Part shown: positions 26,008 through 34,510 of the stretch, piece by piece
Layout: each line of letters opens with the position of its first letter
Numbering within the stretch: the first letter of the stretch is position 1
Assembly (NCBI GenBank): GCA_002083555.1
Contig: MSXN01000009.1
Span: forward strand, 186,001-250,000
Direction of reading: 5' to 3'
Origin: Nitrospira sp. ST-bin5
GTDB lineage: Bacteria > Nitrospirota > Nitrospiria > Nitrospirales > Nitrospiraceae
Length of the DNA: 64,000 nucleotides
Program-made: the position numbers and the translations under genes
Notes under the pieces: model-generated
Told to the model about the DNA's origin: nothing
Databases searched by the model: none
What the model saw: only the letters and a program-made list of their open reading frames with translations

Positions 26008-26346
26008 TTAGGCCGCTTTTGCGCCGATGGCCAAGTCTTCACTCGCGAAGGTCGAAATCATCTGCTCGATATGCGCGAGGTTCAACACCTGCTTCACGGT
26101 TCCCTGGACGCCGACCAACGACAATTTCCGGTTGGTGCTTTTGAATTGCTGTGAGGCCAACGCGAGGAGACCGATCGCCGCGCTGTCGACGAAGGTGACT
26201 TGTTTGAAGTTCAGAATGACATGCGCCCCCCCCGATTGTTTGACCTTCTCCATCGCCGCGGTGAACTCCTTCCGGGTCCCGAAATTAAACTGTCCGGTGA
26301 TATCGATCACATCGGCGTTGCGATATACGCGGTGCATGATCTGCAT
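26008..26346 (-). CDS. STAS anti-anti-sigma-type protein B
   Basis: 112-residue STAS domain, paralogue of the next gene downstream; both share the VILN core strand and an LLAL-x-SQ-F-K helix. Acceptor loop is VTFVDSAAIGLLAL with Ser 55 but AA in place of SG. GGAGG lies 6 nt before the ATG at 26346. Directly follows cheB, so it ties the chemotaxis genes to the partner-switching genes. Confidence 0.88.
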   Translation of the reverse strand: MQIMHRVYRNADVIDITGQFNFGTRKEFTAAMEKVKQSGGAHVILNFKQVTFVDSAAIGLLALASQQFKSTNRKLSLVGVQGTVKQVLNLAHIEQMISTFASEDLAIGAKAA

Positions 26347-26362
26347 GACGAACCTCCAGGTG

Positions 26363-27418
26363 TTATGAAAGACGTGACACATGAGTAAGGACCGCGCCGG
26401 CGATATCTCCCAACGGGAGAATCTTGTCCACGCCGCCGAGCTTGATCGCTTCCTTGGGCATGCCGAAGACGACGCAACTGGCCTCATCCTGGGCGATGGT
26501 ATAGGCGCCGGCCTGTTTCATCGCCAGCATGCCTTTGGCGCCGTCGCCGCCCATTCCCGTGAGAATGACTCCGACCGCATTGGCCCCGGCATTTTGCGCG
26601 ACCGAGTCGAACAGCACATCCACGGAAGGCCGGTGCCGATTGACCGGCGGGTCTTGATTGATACGCACGGAATAGCGGGCGCCGTTGCGCACCAGCGTCA
26701 TGTGATAACTGCCCGGGGCGATCAGGGCATGGCCCGGGAGTACGCTATCCCCATCCTGCGCTTCTTTGACCGAGATCCGGCAAATCTGGTTCATCCGGTC
26801 GGCCCATGTTTTGGTGAAATGCTCGGGCATATGTTGGGTGATCAGAATGGGAGGCGTGTTTGGCGGAAGGACTTCCAGGACCTCTTTGACCGCTTCCGTT
26901 CCGCCGGTTGAGGAGCCGATCGCAATAATGGTATCGGTCGTTTTGATCATCGCCGAGGAGAGCGGCGTCGCCTGCCGCGGCTGCCCGTGACCGGACCCGT
27001 TCGCGACTCCGCGTATCTTGGCGATAGCTGCGGCTTTTACCTTCTCGATCAAATCGTCGGCAATCCCTTCCATGCCGTTGCGAAGATCGATCTTGGGCTT
27101 GGTGATATAGTCGACCGCGCCGAGCTCCAGAGCCCGCAGGGTTGTCTGGCAACCGGCCTCTGTCAGGGAGCTGACCATGACGACCGGCATGGGACGGCCG
27201 CGCATCAGTTTTTCGAGGAACGTCAGACCGTCCATCTTAGGCATTTCCACGTCCAGGGTAATGACGTCTGGATTCAGGGCTTTGATTTTCTCGCGGGCAA
27301 CATAGGGATCTGGGGCCGAGCCGATGACCTCGATGCCGGGGTCTTTAGACAGTAATTGGGCCAAGACCTGTCGCATCAGCGCGGAATCGTCGACGTTCAG
27401 GACGCGAATCTTTGCCAT
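26363..27418 (-). CDS. cheB: Chemotaxis methylesterase CheB (system 1)
   Basis: 351 residues. Receiver (1-125) with VDDSALMRQ, D in ITLDVEMPKMDG and K in YITKPK; linker; methylesterase domain with catalytic Ser in AIGSSTGGTEA, His in TQHMPEHFT and Asp in ILTGMGGDGA. Removes methyl groups from (and deamidates) chemoreceptors. Lies between cheD and the STAS genes in the minus-strand array. Confidence 0.96.
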   Translation of the reverse strand: MAKIRVLNVDDSALMRQVLAQLLSKDPGIEVIGSAPDPYVAREKIKALNPDVITLDVEMPKMDGLTFLEKLMRGRPMPVVMVSSLTEAGCQTTLRALELGAVDYITKPKIDLRNGMEGIADDLIEKVKAAAIAKIRGVANGSGHGQPRQATPLSSAMIKTTDTIIAIGSSTGGTEAVKEVLEVLPPNTPPILITQHMPEHFTKTWADRMNQICRISVKEAQDGDSVLPGHALIAPGSYHMTLVRNGARYSVRINQDPPVNRHRPSVDVLFDSVAQNAGANAVGVILTGMGGDGAKGMLAMKQAGAYTIAQDEASCVVFGMPKEAIKLGGVDKILPLGDIAGAVLTHVSRLS

Positions 27419-27436
27419 GATGTATCTCCCCTTGGG

Positions 27437-28054
27437 TCAGAATAATGTGACGTCGTTTGGCTGCGCCTTGAGCTCTTGTTCCAGCCGGTGTTCGTAGTCG
27501 GATTCTCGCTCAAAAATGGTGCCATTTTTGATCCGTTGGATTTTCTTCATGAGGACACGCCCGGAGTCAGTAAAGTAGTACAGCTTGCGCGGTAAGACAT
27601 CGCCGACATCGCAGGCGGCTATCGGGAGGCCATCTGTTATCAGATAGCGGAGTACCCACTGCACATTGCGTGCGCCCACGTCGACGTTGCCTTCGTAGAT
27701 CTTGCCCCCGCCAAAGAGCTTAATCTCCAAGCGCTGTTTCATCCCCCCGCGTGAAAGTATCCCGTTGATAAGTTGATCCATGGCAAATGAGCCATAGCGT
27801 GTGGATTCCCCGCCCCAGGCATCGCCTGAGGAGTGTTCTTTTGGCGCAGGCAACATGAAGTGATTCATGCCGCCTACCCCGGCGATCGGATCGCGGATAC
27901 AGGCGGAGATACAGGACCCCAGCACGGTATAGACTACCATTGGTTTGCAGCTCACAAAGAACTCTCCGGGTAAGATCGAGGCAATCTCATGGGGAAACCG
28001 CTTGTCGCGCATTCGCCGAACATGAGAGAACTGCACGGTGTCGATGATAGCCAT
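27437..28054 (-). CDS. cheD: Chemoreceptor glutamine deamidase CheD
   Basis: 205 residues, longer than the usual 160-170 because of a C-terminal charged tail. Catalytic Cys in VLGSCISACIRD, His in GGMNHFMLP, and the conserved LEIKLFGGGKIYEG and NVQWVLRYL segments. It deamidates receptors and can bind CheC/CheX-type phosphatases, though none is seen here. Start overlaps the cheR stop by one base. Confidence 0.93.
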   Translation of the reverse strand: MAIIDTVQFSHVRRMRDKRFPHEIASILPGEFFVSCKPMVVYTVLGSCISACIRDPIAGVGGMNHFMLPAPKEHSSGDAWGGESTRYGSFAMDQLINGILSRGGMKQRLEIKLFGGGKIYEGNVDVGARNVQWVLRYLITDGLPIAACDVGDVLPRKLYYFTDSGRVLMKKIQRIKNGTIFERESDYEHRLEQELKAQPNDVTLF

Positions 28055-28878
28055 CAGGGCACCGGCTCTTTGCGATAAATCGTTGGGGCAATGGAGATGA
28101 AATCATGCTTCAACCATTGCAAGCTTTCTGAATGGCCGATAAACAGATGGCCTCCGGGCTTGAGATATTTGAAGAACCTGCCGACCAGCCGCTCCTGGGT
28201 CGGCCGGTCGAAGTAGATCATGACATTGCGGCAGAAGATCAGGTCGAGCTGCGATTTGATAGGGAACTTGTCGCTCATCAGATTGAGATGGCGGAATGTA
28301 ATCATGTCGGACAGGTGCGGTTTTATTTTGACAAGACCGGCGTTGCTTCCTTTACCTTTGAGGAAATGGCGGTGTACCACGTCGGATGGCACAGTCGAAA
28401 TACGGTCCTGCGCGTAGAGTCCTGCCGCGGCATGCGCCAGGACGCGAGTCGAAATATCTGAGGCGAGAATTCCAAAGTCCCACTGAGCCGGATTCTTGAC
28501 GCCTTCGCGGAGCGTGATCGCGATCGTGTAGGGTTCTTCGCCTGTGGAGCAGGCCGATGACCAGATTCTGACGCGCTTCTCCCGTTCCAGGCTTGGCAGA
28601 ATCTGTTCCCGAAGAAACTCAAAATGTTTCGGCTCGCGGAAGAAATCGGTCTTGTTGGTCGAAAGCAGATCCAACATCCGAGTGAACTCGGCCCCGCTCT
28701 CGTCCCCGGTCACGAATTCGTAGTAGGCCTCGAAACTCTCGAGATCGAGGTAGCGGAGCCGTTTTGATAACCGCGAAATGACCAGGGATTGCTTGTTATC
28801 TCCGAGGGAGATCCCGCTCTCGTCGTAGAGGAGCGTGCGGATGCGGTCGTACTCGGTTTTCGTGATCGGATAGTCCAT
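28054..28878 (-). CDS. cheR: Chemoreceptor methyltransferase CheR (system 1)
   Basis: 274 residues. Small N-terminal helical domain, then the SAM-binding domain with IWSSACSTGEEPYTIAITL, DIFxxN-like segment around LASDISTRVLAHA, and FCRNVMIYFD plus GHLFIGHSESL. Methylates receptor glutamates. The ATG at 28878 overlaps the end of the DUF420 gene; a TTG at 28902 is a less likely start. Coupled to cheD. Confidence 0.94.
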   Translation of the reverse strand: MDYPITKTEYDRIRTLLYDESGISLGDNKQSLVISRLSKRLRYLDLESFEAYYEFVTGDESGAEFTRMLDLLSTNKTDFFREPKHFEFLREQILPSLEREKRVRIWSSACSTGEEPYTIAITLREGVKNPAQWDFGILASDISTRVLAHAAAGLYAQDRISTVPSDVVHRHFLKGKGSNAGLVKIKPHLSDMITFRHLNLMSDKFPIKSQLDLIFCRNVMIYFDRPTQERLVGRFFKYLKPGGHLFIGHSESLQWLKHDFISIAPTIYRKEPVP

Positions 28879-28882
28879 AGTC

Positions 28883-29344
28883 TTAATTCCGGTACCAGAC
28901 AAAAATCATCAGATAGACCAGATAGGCCGTCACGATGGTGCCGGAGAAGGCCCATAGAAGGAGATGCCCGAGCCTTCGATGCGTGGTCATCCCGGCGGCC
29001 ATGGCGCCAACGCTGCCATATCGAAGGCGATGCAAGCCCATATAGAGGTTGTAAGACCCGAGCCCGATCGTGGTGACGGCCAAGAGCATATGGGTAGCGA
29101 AGACCGGCATATAAATCGTCCAGTACTGCTCTGCTGTACCACCGAATAATTCCCGGCCGAAGAAGACTTGCTTCAGGACGTAGGCGACCAGCCAGATCCC
29201 GACGACGGTGCAGGCGATAATCATCCGGCGTGAGTGGTGCGAGACGTCGTGGGACTTGGCCGAACGGACACCCGCCAGGGCGACGAAATAGGCTCCGGTG
29301 ATACTGGTCAGCACCGCGTACCAAAGGATTGATTTCAGTTCCAT
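28883..29344 (-). CDS. DUF420-like membrane protein
   Basis: 153 residues, four to five transmembrane helices: about 6-25, 42-60, 80-100 and 128-150. The pattern (HSRRMIIACTVVGIWLVAYV, HMLLAVTTIGLG, HRRLGHLLLWAFSGTIV with spaced His) resembles DUF420/YozB-type proteins that are often found near cytochrome oxidase genes. Function unknown. It is an outsider within a chemotaxis array: it overlaps cheR by a few bases at its 3' end and follows a strong hairpin. Confidence 0.7.
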   Translation of the reverse strand: MELKSILWYAVLTSITGAYFVALAGVRSAKSHDVSHHSRRMIIACTVVGIWLVAYVLKQVFFGRELFGGTAEQYWTIYMPVFATHMLLAVTTIGLGSYNLYMGLHRLRYGSVGAMAAGMTTHRRLGHLLLWAFSGTIVTAYLVYLMIFVWYRN

Positions 29345-29461
29345 AGCATCGTGTCTTTTTGTGAAGGCATACGTCTGGCTCTCGCGGTTCTGTATCGGTT
29401 GTTACGCAAAGAATCTTTATGGGGATTGGGAGAAGACGGAGGGCGGCAGGGAGGAGCTATC

Positions 29462-29490
29462 TGCGGGGCAGGCAAATAATGCCTGCCCCG
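29462..29490 (-). terminator. Strong hairpin after the PAS-MCP gene
   Basis: Perfect 11-bp stem GCGGGGCAGGC / GCCTGCCCCGC with a 7-nt AT loop, 15 nt after the MCP stop on the minus strand. No T-run. It may end part of the transcripts from the upstream chemotaxis genes or protect their 3' end. The remaining gap to 29345 contains nothing else recognisable. Confidence 0.6.
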
Positions 29491-29504
29491 CCGGTTGGGC
29501 AGCT

Positions 29505-31046
29505 CTAGAACTCTTCGAAATCGTCGCCCTTGGCGCGGCGGTCGTGGCCGTTCACGGCTCCGACTCCTGCCAGCGTTTTCTCAACGCTATGCTTGACGGC
29601 CGGGGACAGTTTCTTCAGACCTGGCGCGGGTCTGTAGCCATTTCCCGCTGCCATCGGCTTGGCGGTCGGCCGGGCAGCCACTTGATATTCGCGTTTCGGA
29701 CTGCCGAGTCCCTCACTATGGGGGACTTTGAAGGCTTCCACCTGGGTCATGAGTTCCTTGGCTTGCTCCGTCATAGACTGGCTGGCTGAGGTGGTTTCTT
29801 CGACGAGGGCGGCGTTCTGCTGGGTAGTCTCGTCCATCTGCATGATCGCCTTGTTTACCTGATCGATTCCACTGGCCTGCTCCTGTGAGGCCGCGGTGAT
29901 CTCGGCAATGATATCAGTGACCCGCTTGACCGAGCTGACAATCTCTTCCAGCGTCTTGCCGGATTGATTGACCAACTCGCTGCCGTCGGTGACGCGCTGG
30001 ATCGATTCGTTGATCAATCCCTTGATCTCTTTTGCCGCTGTGGCGGACCGCTGGGCCAGGTTGCGCACTTCCGCGGCCACGACGGCGAAGCCGCGACCGT
30101 GCTCCCCTGCCCGGGCTGCTTCGACGGCGGCATTCAATGCCAGGAGGTTCGTTTGGAAAGCGATTTCATCGATCACCGTGATGATGTCGGCGATCTTCTT
30201 GCTGCTCTTGTTGATCTCGCCCATCGCCTCAACGGCGCGGACGGTGACAGACCCGCCTTTATCGGCGGTATCGCGGGCCGTGATCGCCAGCTGATTCGCC
30301 TGCTTGGCGTTGTCGGCGTTCTGCTTTACGGTGGAAGTCATCTCTTCCATGGAGGCGGAGGTTTCTTCCAGTGAACTGGCCTGTTCGCTCGTGCGTTGCG
30401 AGAGATCTTCATTCCCCTTGGTAATCTGCTCGGAGCCGGCGGAGACAGCCTGGACCGCTTCTCGAACGGTCGTAATCGTGTGAGCGAGATTTCCTACCAC
30501 CGCATTGATGCTCGTCTTAACCTTGTTGAGTTCCCCTTCATAGGTCCCGACCATTTCCTGCGTGAGATCGTTTTCGGCGATCCGTCCGAGTACGGACTGC
30601 GCCTCCGCAACCAGGCGTTCCATGTCGGCCTGCGCCTTCTTCTGCCCCGTGAGATCGGTGGCAAACTTGACGACTTTGTAGGGCTTGCCGGTGGCATCCA
30701 TGATGGGGTTATAGGAGGCCTGAATCCAGATCTCCTTGCCGCCCTTGCCGAGGCGCCGATAGACGCCCGCATCGAATTCTCCGCGATTCAGCTTCTGCCA
30801 GAAGGCCGCATACTCCCCGCTGGCCGCATAGGCCGGTTCGGCGAACATGCGGTGGTGCTTGCCCTTGATCTCGTCCAGGGTATAACCGAGACAGTTCAGG
30901 AAATTATCGTTGGCCGTGATAATGGTCCCGTCGAGGTTGAACTCGATGACGGCCTGGGATTGGTCGATGGCCTGGACCTTTCCGGCCAAGTCGTTTGTCG
31001 CGCTGGTCTTTTTGTTTGTCGTCTTCGCCTTTTTTTCAGTTGCCAT
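29505..31046 (-). CDS. Soluble PAS-domain chemoreceptor
   Basis: 513 residues with no transmembrane helix. PAS domain at about 28-135 (VIEFNLDGTIITANDNFLN, then a PAC tail VKFATDLTGQKKAQ), a short HAMP-like helix (LGRIAENDLTQ), and an MCP signalling domain with hairpin tip DEIAFQTNLLALNAAVEAAR. The C-terminal 80 residues are a basic, proline-rich tail. PAS resembles Aer-type redox/oxygen PAS domains, but cofactor residues cannot be judged by eye. ATG 31046 has AAGGAG 7 nt upstream. Confidence 0.92.
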   Translation of the reverse strand: MATEKKAKTTNKKTSATNDLAGKVQAIDQSQAVIEFNLDGTIITANDNFLNCLGYTLDEIKGKHHRMFAEPAYAASGEYAAFWQKLNRGEFDAGVYRRLGKGGKEIWIQASYNPIMDATGKPYKVVKFATDLTGQKKAQADMERLVAEAQSVLGRIAENDLTQEMVGTYEGELNKVKTSINAVVGNLAHTITTVREAVQAVSAGSEQITKGNEDLSQRTSEQASSLEETSASMEEMTSTVKQNADNAKQANQLAITARDTADKGGSVTVRAVEAMGEINKSSKKIADIITVIDEIAFQTNLLALNAAVEAARAGEHGRGFAVVAAEVRNLAQRSATAAKEIKGLINESIQRVTDGSELVNQSGKTLEEIVSSVKRVTDIIAEITAASQEQASGIDQVNKAIMQMDETTQQNAALVEETTSASQSMTEQAKELMTQVEAFKVPHSEGLGSPKREYQVAARPTAKPMAAGNGYRPAPGLKKLSPAVKHSVEKTLAGVGAVNGHDRRAKGDDFEEF

Positions 31047-31101
31047 GGTCACTCTCCTTATGCGTGGTGGTTATCGTTGCGTATCCGGTGCCAAGACCGT
31101 G

Positions 31102-31629
31102 TTATCCCTGTGAATCTGAGGCGGCTGCCATGGCCGCTTGCTGCATATCGCCGTCCGAGAGCAGTCGGTCCATATCCAGCAAAGCGATCAGTTTGTCGCC
31201 TGATTTGCCGATGCCGTTCAAAAAACTGATATCCACCGTAGCGCCGAATTGCGGCGGCGGCTGGATGTCCTTCTTATCGATGTTGAGCACGTCGGAGACC
31301 GCATCGACGACGAGGCCCATGATTTTTTCTTTCACGACAACGACGACGATGACTGTGAACATGGTGTAGTCGATCGTCGGCATGCCGAATTTGGTCCGCA
31401 ATTCGACGATCGGGACGATCGTTCCACGAAGATTCAACACCCCCTTAATATGCGCGGGAGTATTGGGGATTTTCGTGACGGCCGTATAGCCTTTGATTTC
31501 CTGAACCCTGAGGATGTCGACCCCGTACAACTCTTCGCCGAGCTGGAACGTCAGAAACTGGCTGCCGTCCGTCGTCAAGCCGATCTGCTGATTAAGTTCC
31601 TTCGTCGCCATTTCAAGTGCTGCTGCCAT
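31102..31629 (-). CDS. cheW: Chemotaxis coupling protein CheW (system 1)
   Basis: 175 residues, CheW SH3-like fold: QFLTFQLGEELYGVDILRVQ, then INLRG-type motif GVLNLRGTIVPIVELRTKF and MGLVVDAVSDVLNI. Bridges receptors to CheA. The ATG at 31629 has AGGAGG 8 nt upstream; the upstream extension of the frame starts with GTG and is not convincing. An N-terminal extension of about 20 residues and an alanine-rich C terminus frame the domain. Confidence 0.94.
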   Translation of the reverse strand: MAAALEMATKELNQQIGLTTDGSQFLTFQLGEELYGVDILRVQEIKGYTAVTKIPNTPAHIKGVLNLRGTIVPIVELRTKFGMPTIDYTMFTVIVVVVVKEKIMGLVVDAVSDVLNIDKKDIQPPPQFGATVDISFLNGIGKSGDKLIALLDMDRLLSDGDMQQAAMAAASDSQG

Positions 31630-31718
31630 GTGTGGTGCCTCCTCTTGCTGAGCGTTCTGCCTGCCGTCGTCAGTCTGTTCTGTCACGGCTGACAGGTGAT
31701 TGTGTCGCCTGAGTCAGG

Positions 31719-31755
31719 CCTATCCACTGCGCGATGCAGTTGCGTTTCGGATAGG
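31719..31755 (-). other. Structured gap between cheA and cheW
   Basis: CCTATCC pairs with GGATAGG, enclosing a CTGC/GCAG stem, next to a GCCTGAGTCAGGC palindrome at about 31707-31719. The 210-nt gap is unusually long for this compact array, so a transcript-processing or attenuation element is possible. No gene is visible in it. Confidence 0.35.
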
Positions 31756-31839
31756 CGTGCCTTCTCCTATACCGGCCCTGTCAGATTTACCCCGCATCTC
31801 TGTATCCCGGACACATCGGTGAAATCATGAGACCTGCCG

Positions 31840-34020
31840 TCAGACAGCCAAAGGGAGCCCGTGTCTTGCAATATTCAGCAAGCCGCGTACATCCAGAATG
31901 AATCCCACCGTGCCATCTCCCAAGATGGTCGCCCCCGCCACGCCTTCAACCTTGCGAAAATTTTGCTCCATGCTCTTGATGACGACTTGCTGCTGGCCGA
32001 GAATTTCGTCCACCATCACGGCCACCCGTTCGTCTTCCGTTTCCAGGATCAAGAGAATGGCTTTGGTCGGTTCCGTGTACTCGGGGTGAAGCGAAAACAC
32101 GTCGTATAACCGAATCATGGGCAGATAGGTGTCGCGCACATTGACCAATTCGCCTTTTCCGACAACCGTCTTGAGGCAGTCCTTCTTGGGTTGAATGGAT
32201 TCCAAGATTGAGAGCAGCGGAACGATATAGGTGTCCTGTCCGACCCGCACGGTCATGCCTTCAATGATTGCGAGGGTCAGCGGTAGTTTCAGGGTAAACG
32301 TGGTGCCTTTGCCCGCCGCCGTTTTGATGCTCACGGTTCCGCCGAGCGCTTCGATGTTCTTCTTCACCACGTCCATGCCGACGCCGCGTCCGGACACATC
32401 GGTGATCTTGTCCGCGGTGGAAAAGCCAGGCCTGAAAATAAGCGGCCAGACTTGCTCGTCGGATAGGCTCTCGGATTCGCCGATTAGTCCCTGCGAGACG
32501 GCTTTGGCCAGAATCTTATCCCGGTTGAGGCCTCGGCCATCGTCTTCGACCGTGATACAGATGCTTCCGCCCTCATGGAATGCGTTGAGGCGGATGGTGC
32601 CCTGCTCATGTTTTCCGTTCGCTGTGCGTTCCTCTGGGCCTTCGAGTCCGTGGTCGGCCGAGTTGCGGACCAGATGGGTGAGTGGGTCGCCGATCGACTC
32701 AATGACCGTCTTATCGAGTTCCGTTTCCTCACCTGACAAAAGCAGTTGAATCTTCTTGCCGGCCTTGCCGGAGAGGTCGCGCACCAGTCTGGGGAATCGG
32801 TTGAATGTGCTGCCGATCGGGAGCATGCGAATACCCATGACCCGCTCCTGAATTTCCCGGGTATTCCGTTCCAGTTGGGCCATGCGTTCGAGCAACACGG
32901 GGAGTTGAGTCATCTCGAAGCGGGGTCCGAGATCGCTCAACATCGATTGGGTGATGACGAGTTCACCGACCAGATTGATGAGCTTGTCGATCTTGCCGGT
33001 GTCGACGCGAATGGAGGCGGCGTCGCCGCTTTTCTTTGGGTGGGGGGCGCTGTCGGCTTGTTTTTGTAGGGCTTGGGAAATCTGCTGGGAGGTCGCGGCG
33101 TGCTGCTCGACCAGAATCTCTCCGAGCCGCTTTTGTTGAGACAGCGCTTGGTTCAGTGTTTCTCGCGAGACCACGCCGCCTTCGACGAGAATCTCGCCCA
33201 GGGGCTTGGGTTTGCCGGCGTCTGACGTTGAGGCTGTGGGCAAGGTCACACTGGCCTCCTGGGTCTCTTTCTCAGCCTGACCCTTGACCTCAACCTGCTC
33301 GATCGTGAGGTGACCCTCGTCCCGGACGAAGTCGAATACGCCTTCGACAACAGCCTGCTCCTTGATGGTGGTCAATTCGATGGCCCATCCGAGATAGCAG
33401 ACCTCCGGATCCAATTGATTCATCGGGGGGATATGGCTGGTGTCCAGCGTGCGGGACACAATCGTGCCAAGATCTTCGAGTTCCCCGATCATGCGGACCG
33501 GATCGAGCCCCCGCTGAAACAGCCATTCCGGAGCGGTCCAGGTAATTCGGAATCGATTCATCGCCGGACCTGCCGGTGCGGCGGACGAAGTCTGGGCTGT
33601 CGAAGGTGTCGGCGTGGGAGAAGTCGGCTGTTGGCCGCCGGCCGATGAGGACAGTTCCAGTTCCAATCGTTGGAGGGTGTCGGGGTCCGGGGCTGGCCCC
33701 CCGCGCGCCGCTTCAATGAGCTGTTTGAGGCAATCGGTGGACCGGAGCAGGACATCCGTGATGGCCACGGTCACGGACAACTCGCTGTTACGGAGTTTGT
33801 CCAGCAGCGTTTCCATCTTATGCGTGAACTGGCCCACCGCGGTAAAGCCGAACATGCCGCTGTTGCCCTTGATCGAGTGGGCGGCACGAAAGATTCGATT
33901 CAGGAGGTCGAGATCCTGCGGCCGTTGTTCAAGCTGGAGCAGTCCGTCCTCGATTGTCGACAGATGTTCGGCCGATTCTTCGAAGAAGGATTCTTGGAAC
34001 TGTGAAAGATCGGTGCTCAT
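31840..34020 (-). CDS. cheA: Chemotaxis histidine kinase CheA (system 1)
   Basis: 726 residues. Hpt/P1 with H48 in RAAHSIKGNSGMFGF; a middle domain at 155-255 with similarity to CheA partner-binding regions; two GspE-N-like repeats (274-297 LGEILVEGGVVSRETL, 299-322); P3 dimerisation helices; HATPase with N-box HLVRNSADHGLEG, G1 VEDDGRGLN and G2 SGRGVGMDVV; C-terminal CheW-like domain. GAAGGA precedes the ATG at 34020. Phosphorylates CheY, CheB and perhaps the array's other receivers. Confidence 0.95.
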   Translation of the reverse strand: MSTDLSQFQESFFEESAEHLSTIEDGLLQLEQRPQDLDLLNRIFRAAHSIKGNSGMFGFTAVGQFTHKMETLLDKLRNSELSVTVAITDVLLRSTDCLKQLIEAARGGPAPDPDTLQRLELELSSSAGGQQPTSPTPTPSTAQTSSAAPAGPAMNRFRITWTAPEWLFQRGLDPVRMIGELEDLGTIVSRTLDTSHIPPMNQLDPEVCYLGWAIELTTIKEQAVVEGVFDFVRDEGHLTIEQVEVKGQAEKETQEASVTLPTASTSDAGKPKPLGEILVEGGVVSRETLNQALSQQKRLGEILVEQHAATSQQISQALQKQADSAPHPKKSGDAASIRVDTGKIDKLINLVGELVITQSMLSDLGPRFEMTQLPVLLERMAQLERNTREIQERVMGIRMLPIGSTFNRFPRLVRDLSGKAGKKIQLLLSGEETELDKTVIESIGDPLTHLVRNSADHGLEGPEERTANGKHEQGTIRLNAFHEGGSICITVEDDGRGLNRDKILAKAVSQGLIGESESLSDEQVWPLIFRPGFSTADKITDVSGRGVGMDVVKKNIEALGGTVSIKTAAGKGTTFTLKLPLTLAIIEGMTVRVGQDTYIVPLLSILESIQPKKDCLKTVVGKGELVNVRDTYLPMIRLYDVFSLHPEYTEPTKAILLILETEDERVAVMVDEILGQQQVVIKSMEQNFRKVEGVAGATILGDGTVGFILDVRGLLNIARHGLPLAV

Positions 34021-34099
34021 ATTGTTCCTTCGGCTTTCAGTCTTCAGCAATCAGTCGGCTGGGGAGTTCTTCTCGCTGACTGCTGATGGATGATGGCTT

Positions 34100-34471
34100 T
34101 TACGCTGGGAGTACCTTCTGAATCACCTTCAGCATTTGCTCGGGATTGAAGGGTTTCACGATCCATCCGGTCGCGCCGGCCGCCTGTCCGGCTTTCTTCT
34201 TGTCGTCCGTCGATTCGGTGGTGAGCATAAGAATCGGCGTAAACTTGAAGGCCGCCATTTTCCTGATCTCGGTGATCAGCGTGATTCCGTCCATCTCCGG
34301 CATATTCAGGTCGGTGACGACGAGCGCCGGTTTCGTTCCGGCATTGAGCTTGCCGACTGCCTCTTTGCCGTTGCCTGCTTCGACCACCTCAAACCCCGCG
34401 TTCTTCAAGGTGTAGGCGACCATCTGCCGCATGGTTGAAGAATCGTCGACTACTAAGACTGTCTTTCCCAT
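34100..34471 (-). CDS. CheY-like response regulator (system 1)
   Basis: 123-residue single receiver: VLVVDDSSTMRQMV, phosphoacceptor D53 in LVVTDLNMPEMDG, Thr in MLTTESTDD and Lys in WIVKPF. Classic CheY of the kind found in cheY-cheA-cheW arrays. GGAGG upstream of the ATG. Lies between an MCP-like protein with a CheZ-type motif and cheA. Whether it binds the flagellar switch or acts as a phosphate sink is open, since the second system has the CheY closer to the enterobacterial type. Confidence 0.93.
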   Translation of the reverse strand: MGKTVLVVDDSSTMRQMVAYTLKNAGFEVVEAGNGKEAVGKLNAGTKPALVVTDLNMPEMDGITLITEIRKMAAFKFTPILMLTTESTDDKKKAGQAAGATGWIVKPFNPEQMLKVIQKVLPA

Positions 34472-34510
34472 CTCATCCTCCGCATCTGGTGGTTCAGTGC
34501 CGTCAACCGG

